Source: Pseudomonadota bacterium
GTDB taxonomy: Bacteria; Pseudomonadota; Gammaproteobacteria; Steroidobacterales; Steroidobacteraceae
NCBI GenBank assembly: GCA_003242495.1
Contig: QGUO01000090.1
Span: 1-10,570 of the forward strand
DNA: 10,570 nt
Direction: 5' to 3'
Shown: piece after piece, positions 1 through 5,831 of the stretch
How positions within the stretch are numbered: position 1 is the first letter of the stretch
Layout: every line of letters starts with the position of its first letter
Program-made: the position numbers and the translations under genes
The notes under the pieces: generated by a model
Database searches by the model: none
What the model saw: only the letters and a program-made list of their open reading frames with translations
Told to the model about the DNA's origin: nothing

Positions 1-91
1 CAGCACGCCCGCCGCACCTCCCGCGGCCGGCTAACGGCCGGCGCGGCGCGCCCCGGAAGGCGGCACGCTGCGATCCCCGCGGTGGGTGCGC
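1..91. other. Non-coding GC-rich end of window, downstream of hslR
   Basis: No gene is supported here. The only structure seen is a GC hairpin: GCCGGC at 26-31 and again at 37-42 around a 5-base loop. With one bulged base it extends outward to CCGC at 21-24 and GCGG at 43-46. It could lie in the 3' end of the hslR transcript, but no T-run follows it on either strand, so a terminator role is only a guess. Confidence 0.3.
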
Positions 92-505
92 TCACCCGCG
101 CCCCAGGTCGCGCAATGCCCGCCGCGTGTGCTTGTCGGGACGCCCGAGCGGCGCGGGCGCGGCCGCCCGCCGCTGCTCCCGGCGCCGCTCCCGTTCCGCG
201 ATGCTCTGCTCGGTTTCCAAGTAGTGCGTGCGTGCTTCGCTCGCTGGTCCGCGGCGCGCCGGAATGCCTTGTACGATGATTTCGCAGCGGTACTCGTCGC
301 GCGTGATCTGCAGGCGGTCGTTCACCTGCACCAGCCGGGACGGCTTGACCCGCTCGCCGTTGACGTGGACCAGGCCGCCGGCCACCGCCTCGGTCGCCTG
401 GGAGCGGCTCTTGAAGAATCGGGCACACCACAGCCACTTGTCGATTCTCAGGCCGTTCTGGGCGGCCGGAGCCTGGACGGAGCGTTCGGAGGCGCGGTTT
501 TGCAA
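92..505 (-). CDS. hslR: Heat shock protein 15 (Hsp15), S4-domain ribosome-associated RNA-binding protein
   Basis: The 137-residue product matches the Hsp15 family (E. coli HslR is 133 residues). In that family the protein binds stalled 50S subunits that still carry a nascent chain and helps recycle them; it is cytoplasmic. The S4 RNA-binding domain spans about residues 18-80, opening with LRIDKWLWCARFFKSRS and followed by GGLVHVNGERVKPSR. The family block RRGPASEARTHY lies at about 84-95. The tail is basic, with a run of E/R residues at 104-113 and the GRPDK motif at 121-125. The start codon is TTG at 505-503. It is chosen because AGAAGG sits 9 bases upstream and no ATG or GTG occurs before the conserved S4 block. 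The gene stands alone and is divergent from the AraC-type regulator. The usual partner hslO is not visible. Confidence 0.9.
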   Translation of the reverse strand: MQNRASERSVQAPAAQNGLRIDKWLWCARFFKSRSQATEAVAGGLVHVNGERVKPSRLVQVNDRLQITRDEYRCEIIVQGIPARRGPASEARTHYLETEQSIAERERRREQRRAAAPAPLGRPDKHTRRALRDLGRG

Positions 506-514
506 AGCAGACAG

Positions 515-520
515 CCTTCT
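515..520 (-). promoter_or_regulatory. Ribosome binding site of hslR
   Basis: AGAAGG on the minus strand lies 9 bases before the TTG at 505. It is the main support for that non-ATG start. Confidence 0.5.
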
Positions 521-743
521 TCGATGCGGTAGGTTCCGGCTTCGGCCCAGCCGCCGTCACCCGGCGGTCGCTGCCATCGCCCTGTCCGGGCGCTTCACGA
601 CGCGTCGGACGCCGCCAGGGCGCACCCCTGCGGCTTTGTGGCCTGAAACCCCGGTCCCCGCGGCGAACCGTGGAAAAAGACCAGCGCTTCGATACCCCAG
701 CCGCAGCCCTGCGTCAAGAAGCGCCAGCCGGCCTGCGGCCCAG

Positions 744-772
744 ATGACTGTGGCGCACATCCCGGCTACATT
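744..772 (+). promoter_or_regulatory. Candidate sigma70-type promoter for the AraC-type regulator gene
   Basis: ATGACT at 744-749 (4 of 6 to TTGACA) and TACATT at 767-772 (4 of 6 to TATAAT) are separated by exactly 17 bases. Transcription would begin near 779, giving a leader of about 55 bases before the ATG at 835. This is only a consensus match by eye, and such matches occur by chance. Confidence 0.3.
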
Positions 773-834
773 CAGGGAAACGGCGCCGTGACCGGGTTCG
801 GCGCGGACGCCGTACTGGTAGACTTGGGGGATCT

Positions 835-1800
835 ATGTCGCAGTTGCAGACCTTCTCGACGACGGCATTGCCGCCGCACCGTCGGGTCGATTACTGGAAC
901 GAGCTTGCGGGCAATGCTCTGACGCAGCTGGTCTCCGACCCGCTCGACCGGCGCGCCTTCTCCGGCCATCTCACGCGCATCGAAGTCGGCCAGATCAGCC
1001 TGGCCGAGCTGTATTCGGATCCGGCCGTGGTGCGTCATTGCAAGCATCACATCGCCCAGTCGCATGTCGCGCGCTTTTTCCTGTGCCTGCAGCTCGACGG
1101 CGTGAGCATCAACCGCCAACAGGGACGCGAGGCGCTGCTGCGCTACGGCGACTTCACCTTGTTCGACAGCACGCGGCCCTACGAAGTGTCCTTCACCGAG
1201 CCGAACCGCATGCTGGTGGTGTGCATTCCGCACGACGAGCTCAATCGGCGAGTGCCGAACCTCGAGGCGGCCGTGGCGCTGCGCATGCCGGGCGACAACG
1301 GCCTGTGCGGGCTGCTCGCCTCCTTCCTGTGCAATTTCTGGCGCCAGCAGCACACCGAAGGCGACATGTACCTGCCGCCGCGCTTCAGCGATGCGTTGCT
1401 CGATCTGATCGCGAGCGCCTACGCGGCGCACATGCGCGGCTGGACGAACGAGTCGAGCATGGCGGTGGCCCGTCGCGAGCAGGTGCGCAGCTACATCGAG
1501 GATCATCTGCACGATCCGCAGCTCACCCCCGGACGCATCGCCGCCGCGCTGCACCTGTCTTCGCGCCGGCTGCATCAATTGTTCGAGGCGGACCAGGAGA
1601 CCGTGGGCGGCTACATCCTGCGCCGCCGGCTCGAGGAATGCGCCCGAGCGATCGCGGATGCTTCGCAGCGCGGCCGCACGGTCACCGAGATCGCGTTCCG
1701 CCACGGCTTCAACAATGCCTCGCACTTCGGCCGCGTGTTCCGCGAGCGCTATGGCGTCACGCCGAGCGAGTACCGGCTGCGCTCGCTGAGCACATCGTGA
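835..1800 (+). CDS. AraC family transcriptional regulator (FeaR-like, cupin-like sensor plus double HTH)
   Basis: This 321-residue protein is a DNA-binding transcriptional regulator. The N-terminal half (about 20-200) resembles the ligand/dimerisation domain of FeaR-like AraC proteins (AraC_binding_2); the segment GDFTLFDSTRPYEVSF at 105-120 is typical. The C-terminal 100 residues hold the two helix-turn-helix units, about 231-252 (TPGRIAAALHLSSRRLHQLF) and about 283-306. They end in the family signature GFNNASHFGRVFRERYGVTP at 291-310. The start is ATG 835 with GGGGGA at 826-831, rather close (3 bases). The gene ends 9 bases before the glpD start on the same strand, so the two are probably co-transcribed, and control of glpD by this regulator is a reasonable inference. 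The inducer cannot be read from the sequence. FeaR itself responds to aromatic amines, but this family's ligands vary widely. Confidence 0.88.
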   Translation: MSQLQTFSTTALPPHRRVDYWNELAGNALTQLVSDPLDRRAFSGHLTRIEVGQISLAELYSDPAVVRHCKHHIAQSHVARFFLCLQLDGVSINRQQGREALLRYGDFTLFDSTRPYEVSFTEPNRMLVVCIPHDELNRRVPNLEAAVALRMPGDNGLCGLLASFLCNFWRQQHTEGDMYLPPRFSDALLDLIASAYAAHMRGWTNESSMAVARREQVRSYIEDHLHDPQLTPGRIAAALHLSSRRLHQLFEADQETVGGYILRRRLEECARAIADASQRGRTVTEIAFRHGFNNASHFGRVFRERYGVTPSEYRLRSLSTS

Positions 1801-1809
1801 TGATCTGAC

Positions 1810-3372
1810 GTGACCGCCCACGACAGCGTCGACATTCTCATCGTCGGAGGCGGGATCCATGGCGCAGGCATCGCACGCGACGCCGCCGGCCGCGGCCTGA
1901 AAGTCGCGCTGGTCGAGCAGGCGGACCTCGCCTCGGGCACTTCCTGCGCGAGCACCAAGCTCATCCATGGGGGGCTGCGTTACCTCGAGACCTTCGAGCT
2001 GCGCCTGGTGCGTGAATCGTTGCGCGAGCGCGCACGCCTGCTCGACATTGCCCCGCACCTCGTGCAGCCGATGCGTTTCGTGCTGCCGCACGTCCCGAGC
2101 CAGCGCCCACGCTGGATGATCCGCGCGGGCCTGTTCCTGTACGACCGCCTCGGGGGACGCGGTCGTCTCCCCGGCTCGCGCGGCGTGAAGCTCGCCGGCA
2201 CCGCGCGGGGTGCTGGACTGAAGGGCGGGCTGCGCCACGGCTTCGAGTATTCGGATTGCCGGGTCGATGACGCGCGCCTGGTAGTGCTCAACGCGGTGGA
2301 CGCGGCGGCGCGCGGCGCAGTGGTGTATACGCGCACCGAGGTGCTCTCGGCCACACCGGAGAACGACCGCTGGCGCGTCATCTGCCGCGAGCGCGCGGCC
2401 GGCAGCCAGTTCGTGTTGCAGGCGCGCGCCCTGGTGAACGCCGCCGGCCCCTGGGTCGACGAGGTGCGTCGCCGGATCCATCCGGCCCCCGCCGCCACGC
2501 GCATGCGCCTCGTGAAAGGCAGCCACATCGTGGTGCCTCGACTCTACCCCGGCGAGCACGCCTTCCTGCTGCAGCACGCTGACGGGCGGGTGGTGTTCGC
2601 CATTCCTTACGAGCAGGATTACACGCTCATCGGCACCACCGAGGAGACCTGGCAGGACGATCCAGCCGACGCACAGATTTCCACCACGGAGATCCAGTAC
2701 CTGTGCGGCGCCGCCAATGAGTACTTCGAGCGCACGATCTCGCCGGCCGATGTGCGCTGGACATTCGCCGGCGTGCGTGCACTGGTTGACGACCCCACCG
2801 CCGCCAGCCTGTCCCAGGTCACCCGCGACTACCAGCTCGACCTGCATGCGCCGCACGGGGCGCCGCCGCTGCTGTCCGTGCTCGGCGGCAAGTTGACGAC
2901 CTATCGCCGGCTGGCCGAGGCAGCGCTGCAGCGACTGCGCCCGCACATCGGCGGCAGCGCTCGCACGTGGACGGCCTCGGCGGCGCTTCCCGGCGGTGAC
3001 CTGCCGCAGGGCGATCCGCAGGCCTGGCTCGAGGACGCACAGCGACGCTGGAGCTTCCTGCCGCCGCAGTGGACCGCACGCCTGGCACGCAGCTACGGCA
3101 CCCGCATGGAGCTGATCCTCGGCGGTGCGCGTACCGTGGAGGACCTCGGCCGTCATTACGGGGCCGGCCTCACCGAGGCCGAAGTGCAGTATCTGCGACG
3201 TTACGAGTGGGCGTTCAGCGCGCAGGACGTGCTCTGGCGCCGGAGCAAGCTCGGCCTGCACATGAGCGCGGTGGAGCGTCAGGCCTTCGAAGAGCGCTTC
3301 GCCCGCGACGATCGCTCTGGCCAGTCGCGCGCGACGACCGGCGGCGCGCCACCGCCGCCCCCACGCGCCTGA
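1810..3372 (+). CDS. glpD: Aerobic glycerol-3-phosphate dehydrogenase (FAD-dependent)
   Basis: GlpD oxidises sn-glycerol 3-phosphate to dihydroxyacetone phosphate and passes electrons to the quinone pool at the inner membrane, feeding glycerol and phospholipid carbon into glycolysis. The 520-residue product aligns along its whole length with E. coli GlpD (501 residues). It has the FAD-binding GGGIHGAG at 13-20, STKLIHGGLRYLE at 48-60, FEYSDCRVDDARLV at 145-158, VNAAGPWVD at 209-217, KGSHIVVPR at 236-244 and GGKLTTYR at 359-366, followed by the C-terminal cap domain (about 386-500). The start is GTG 1810, the only one that gives the usual N-terminus. No clear Shine-Dalgarno sequence precedes it, so translation may be coupled to the AraC-type gene that ends at 1800. 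The last 18 or so residues are a proline-rich extension (GGAPPPPPRA) beyond the E. coli end. Neither glpF nor glpK is in view. Confidence 0.95.
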   Translation: MTAHDSVDILIVGGGIHGAGIARDAAGRGLKVALVEQADLASGTSCASTKLIHGGLRYLETFELRLVRESLRERARLLDIAPHLVQPMRFVLPHVPSQRPRWMIRAGLFLYDRLGGRGRLPGSRGVKLAGTARGAGLKGGLRHGFEYSDCRVDDARLVVLNAVDAAARGAVVYTRTEVLSATPENDRWRVICRERAAGSQFVLQARALVNAAGPWVDEVRRRIHPAPAATRMRLVKGSHIVVPRLYPGEHAFLLQHADGRVVFAIPYEQDYTLIGTTEETWQDDPADAQISTTEIQYLCGAANEYFERTISPADVRWTFAGVRALVDDPTAASLSQVTRDYQLDLHAPHGAPPLLSVLGGKLTTYRRLAEAALQRLRPHIGGSARTWTASAALPGGDLPQGDPQAWLEDAQRRWSFLPPQWTARLARSYGTRMELILGGARTVEDLGRHYGAGLTEAEVQYLRRYEWAFSAQDVLWRRSKLGLHMSAVERQAFEERFARDDRSGQSRATTGGAPPPPPRA

Positions 3373-3393
3373 GCCCACGGGCCGACGGTGTAC

Positions 3394-3443
3394 AACCGCG
3401 CCGGCAGGTCCCCGCGCGGTGCGTCGCATGGGCCGGCGCGGTT
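3394..3443. repeat. Perfect 12-bp inverted repeat between glpD and kbl
   Basis: AACCGCGCCGGC at 3394-3405 is exactly reverse-complementary to GCCGGCGCGGTT at 3432-3443, with 26 bases between. The outer flanks continue the symmetry: GTGT at 3389-3392 pairs with ACAC at 3444-3447 if two extra bases in the left arm (3392-3393 region) are looped out. In RNA this would be a long stem-loop just after glpD; in DNA it could be an operator. No T-run follows on the plus strand. The right arm abuts TACACT at 3443-3448, a possible -10 for kbl, although no good -35 is visible 16-18 bases upstream. Confidence 0.5.
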
Positions 3444-3465
3444 ACACTAGCGGTCCGGCGTCGCT

Positions 3466-3470
3466 GAGGA
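3466..3470 (+). promoter_or_regulatory. Ribosome binding site of kbl, sets the GTG start
   Basis: GAGGA lies 8 bases before the GTG at 3479. This supports the short start over the in-frame GTG at 3419 or ATG at 3428. Confidence 0.6.
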
Positions 3471-3478
3471 CGGACCTC

Positions 3479-4678
3479 GTGAATCCCGAATTCCTGCGTG
3501 AGCTCGCGCGCTCCACCGAGCAGCTGAAGAGCGAAGGATTGTTCAAGCCCGAGCGCGTGCTCGCCTCGCCGCAGCAGGCCGTGGTGCGCGTGGCCGGTGG
3601 CAAGGAAGTGATCAATCTGTGCGCCAACAACTATCTCGGCCTCGCCAATCATCCGGCCGTACGCGAGGCGGCGCGGCTCGCCCTCGATCGCTACGGCTAC
3701 GGCATGGCGTCGGTGCGCTTCATCTGCGGCACGCACGGCATCCACAAGGACCTCGAGGCACGCCTCAGCCGCTTCCTCGGCACCGAGGACACCATCCTGT
3801 ATTCATCCTGCTTCGATGCCAACGCCGGGTTGTTCGAGACCTTGCTCGATGAGCGCGATGCGGTGATCAGCGACGCGCTCAATCACGCCAGCATCATCGA
3901 CGGCATCCGCCTGTGCAAGGCACGCCGGCTGCGCTACGCCAACAACGATCTCGACGAGCTCGAGCAGCGCCTGAAGGAGGCGCGCGATTGCCGGGTGCGG
4001 CTGATCGCCACCGACGGCGTGTTCTCGATGGACGGGGTGATCGCACGCCTGCGCGAGATCTGCGATCTGGCGGATCGCTACCAGGCGCTGGTGATGGTCG
4101 ACGATTCACACGCGACCGGCTTCGTGGGCGCCACGGGCCGCGGCACGCATGAGCTGCGTGGCGTCATCGAGCGCGTCGACATCCTCACCGGCACGCTGGG
4201 CAAGGCGCTCGGCGGCGGCAGCGGCGGTTACACCTCGGGGCGCAAGGAAATCGTCGAGTGGCTGCGCCAGCGCTCACGACCCTATCTGTTCTCGAACAGC
4301 ATCGCGCCGTTCATCGCGGCGGCGACGCTGCGCGTGCTCGACATCCTGGAGGCCGACACCGGGCTACGCGAGCGGCTGTGGGAGAACGCCGCCTACTTCC
4401 GCGAGCGCATGACCGCCGCGGGGTTCGACCTGGTGCCCGGCGAGCACCCCATCATTCCGGTGATGCTGGGCGATGCAAAGCTGGCCGGCGAGTTCGCGCA
4501 GCGCCTGCTCGAGCACGGTGTATACGTGATCGGGTTTTCCTATCCCGTGGTCCCGCACGGCAAGGCGCGCATCCGCACCCAGATGTCGGCGGCGCATACG
4601 CGCGCACACCTCGATCGGGCCGTCGAGGCGTTCACGCAGGTCGGCCGGGAACTGGGCGTCATCGGCGCGGCCGGATGA
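3479..4678 (+). CDS. kbl: 2-amino-3-ketobutyrate CoA ligase (glycine C-acetyltransferase)
   Basis: Kbl cleaves 2-amino-3-ketobutyrate with CoA to glycine and acetyl-CoA, the second step of threonine breakdown after Tdh. It is a cytoplasmic, PLP-dependent, fold-type I enzyme of the alpha-oxoamine synthase family. From GTG 3479 the product is 399 residues, against 398 for E. coli Kbl, and it begins like it (MNPEFLRELARSTEQLKSEG). Visible motifs are FICGTHGIHKDLE at 81-93, YSSCFDANAGLFETLL at 108-123, SDALNHASIIDG at 131-142 and VDDSHATG at 207-214 (Asp208 for the PLP ring nitrogen, His211). The PLP lysine is Lys242 in TGTLGKALGGGSGGY, and RIRTQMSAAH lies near the C-terminus. An upstream in-frame start at 3419 would add 20 residues with no family counterpart. 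tdh follows after 97 bases. Confidence 0.96.
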   Translation: MNPEFLRELARSTEQLKSEGLFKPERVLASPQQAVVRVAGGKEVINLCANNYLGLANHPAVREAARLALDRYGYGMASVRFICGTHGIHKDLEARLSRFLGTEDTILYSSCFDANAGLFETLLDERDAVISDALNHASIIDGIRLCKARRLRYANNDLDELEQRLKEARDCRVRLIATDGVFSMDGVIARLREICDLADRYQALVMVDDSHATGFVGATGRGTHELRGVIERVDILTGTLGKALGGGSGGYTSGRKEIVEWLRQRSRPYLFSNSIAPFIAAATLRVLDILEADTGLRERLWENAAYFRERMTAAGFDLVPGEHPIIPVMLGDAKLAGEFAQRLLEHGVYVIGFSYPVVPHGKARIRTQMSAAHTRAHLDRAVEAFTQVGRELGVIGAAG

Positions 4679-4685
4679 GACGCCT

Positions 4686-4715
4686 CGGCGGCTCGAGCAT
4701 CGCTCGAGGACGCCG
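4686..4715 (+). terminator. Terminator-like hairpin between kbl and tdh
   Basis: CTCGAGC at 4692-4698 and GCTCGAG at 4702-4708 form a perfect 7-bp stem with a 3-base loop. The stem is lengthened by CGGCG at 4686-4690 pairing with CGCCG at 4711-4715 across a small internal loop (1 base against 2). It starts 8 bases after the kbl stop, and a fairly T-rich but interrupted stretch follows (4716-4729). It may end or attenuate transcription between the two genes. Partial read-through would still allow a kbl-tdh operon. Confidence 0.45.
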
Positions 4716-4739
4716 GTTGTATTCAATTTCCCGACGCGT

Positions 4740-4769
4740 TTGGGCGGTGCACACAGAATCCTTTATTCT
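4740..4769 (+). promoter_or_regulatory. Weak candidate promoter for tdh
   Basis: TATTCT at 4764-4769 (4 of 6 to TATAAT) with TTGGGC at 4740-4745 (3 of 6 to TTGACA) and an 18-base spacer would place the transcript start at or next to the tdh ATG (4776), giving a nearly leaderless message. No Shine-Dalgarno sequence precedes that ATG, which fits, but the -35 is poor. Confidence 0.2.
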
Positions 4770-4775
4770 TCGCGG

Positions 4776-5801
4776 ATGAAAGCTCTGATCAAGTCCCGCG
4801 CAGCGCCCGGCATCGAGCTTCTGGACATCCCCAAGCCCGTCGTCGGACCCAACGACGTGCTGATCCGTATCAAGCGCACCGCCATCTGCGGTACGGACAT
4901 GCACATCTACAACTGGGATCCCTGGGCGCAGCGCACCATTCCGGTGCCCATGGCCGTGGGTCACGAATACTGCGGCGAGATCGTGGAGGTCGGCAGCGAG
5001 GTCGTCGGCTTCGAGCCGGGCGACCGCGTCTCGGGCGAGGGCCACATCACCTGCGGACATTGCCGCAATTGCCGGGCCGGGCGCCGGCATCTATGTCGCA
5101 ACACGCTCGGCGTGGGCGTGAACCGCCCCGGCTGTTTCGCCGAGTACCTGGCGATCCCCGCCTTCAACGCCTTCAAGCTGCCGGACGCCATCGACGACGA
5201 GATCGCCGCCATCCTCGATCCGCTCGGCAACGCCGTGCACACCGCGCTCGCCTTCGATGTCGTCGGCGAAGACGTGCTGATCACCGGCGCCGGCCCCATT
5301 GGCATCATGGCCGCGGCCGTGGTGCGCTTCGTCGGCGCGCGGCACGTGGTGATCACCGACGTCAACGATTACCGGCTCGAGCTCGCCCGCCGCATGGGCG
5401 CGACGCTCGCGCTCAACGTCACGCGCGACTCGCTCGACGACGCCATGCGCGAGCTCGGCATGCAGGAGGGCTTCGACGTGGGCCTGGAGATGTCGGGCAA
5501 CGCCTCGGCATTCCGCGACATGCTGCGCACCCTGCACCACGGCGGCAGCGTCGCGATGCTGGGCCTGCCGCCCGAGGAAGTGGCGATCGACTGGAATGAA
5601 GTCATCCTCAAGGGGCTCACCCTCAAGGGCATCTACGGACGGCAGATGTTCGAGACCTGGTACAAGATGGCGGCGCTGCTGCAAAGCGGACTGGACGTGC
5701 GCTCGATCATCACGCACCGGCTGCCCTACACCGACTACCGCCAGGCCTTCGACACCATGGCACGGGGCGAGGCCGCCAAGATCGTCATGAGCTGGGAGTG
5801 A
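4776..5801 (+). CDS. tdh: L-threonine 3-dehydrogenase
   Basis: Tdh oxidises L-threonine with NAD+ to 2-amino-3-ketobutyrate, the substrate of Kbl. It is a cytoplasmic zinc-dependent medium-chain dehydrogenase. The product is 341 residues, the same length as E. coli Tdh. The catalytic zinc ligands Cys38 (in TAICGTDMHIYNWD), His63 and Glu64 (VGHEY) are present, as are the four structural zinc cysteines 93, 96, 99 and 107 (CGHCRNCRAGRRHLC). The nucleotide-binding GAGPIGIMAA lies at 171-180, and Asp195 ends the second beta strand (VVITD), as expected for NAD. The GLEMSG and WYKMAALLQSGLD blocks are intact. ATG 4776 is chosen because it gives the canonical MKAL start; an in-frame start at 4740 would add 12 unrelated residues. 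It is adjacent to kbl on the same strand, in the same order as in E. coli. Confidence 0.97.
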   Translation: MKALIKSRAAPGIELLDIPKPVVGPNDVLIRIKRTAICGTDMHIYNWDPWAQRTIPVPMAVGHEYCGEIVEVGSEVVGFEPGDRVSGEGHITCGHCRNCRAGRRHLCRNTLGVGVNRPGCFAEYLAIPAFNAFKLPDAIDDEIAAILDPLGNAVHTALAFDVVGEDVLITGAGPIGIMAAAVVRFVGARHVVITDVNDYRLELARRMGATLALNVTRDSLDDAMRELGMQEGFDVGLEMSGNASAFRDMLRTLHHGGSVAMLGLPPEEVAIDWNEVILKGLTLKGIYGRQMFETWYKMAALLQSGLDVRSIITHRLPYTDYRQAFDTMARGEAAKIVMSWE

Positions 5802-5810
5802 ATGCCTGCC

Positions 5811-5829
5811 CCGGCGGCGAGTCCGCCGG
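5811..5829. terminator. Hairpin in the convergent tdh/sppA gap
   Basis: CCGGCGG at 5811-5817 and CCGCCGG at 5823-5829 form a perfect 7-bp stem with a 5-base loop. It lies within the 30 bases between the two convergent stop codons, so it may serve both transcripts. No T-run follows on either strand, so intrinsic termination is uncertain. Confidence 0.4.
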
Positions 5830-5831
5830 CC

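Larger units (their letters stand above)
506..834. other. Divergent intergenic region between hslR and the AraC-type regulator
   Basis: No recognisable gene was found in these 329 bases. Visible elements are the hslR ribosome binding site (515-520), a 6-bp GC hairpin (CCGCCG at 551-556 with CGGCGG at 562-567), the 8-bp palindrome GACGCGTC at 599-606, and a candidate promoter at 744-772 facing the regulator gene. A 67-codon minus-strand frame at 557-760 has no recognisable similarity and is treated as chance. No convincing promoter for hslR was found. A small RNA cannot be excluded from sequence alone. Confidence 0.5.

Noticed and set aside
557..760. A 67-codon minus-strand frame in the divergent region upstream of hslR
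   Set aside because: No recognisable similarity, no good ribosome binding site, and ordinary length for chance in GC-rich DNA.
772..3429. An 885-codon open frame on the minus strand opposite the AraC gene and glpD
   Set aside because: It is antisense to two genes with clear full-length family matches, is low in complexity (A, R, H, V rich) and shows no recognisable domain. Long antisense frames are expected in GC-rich DNA.
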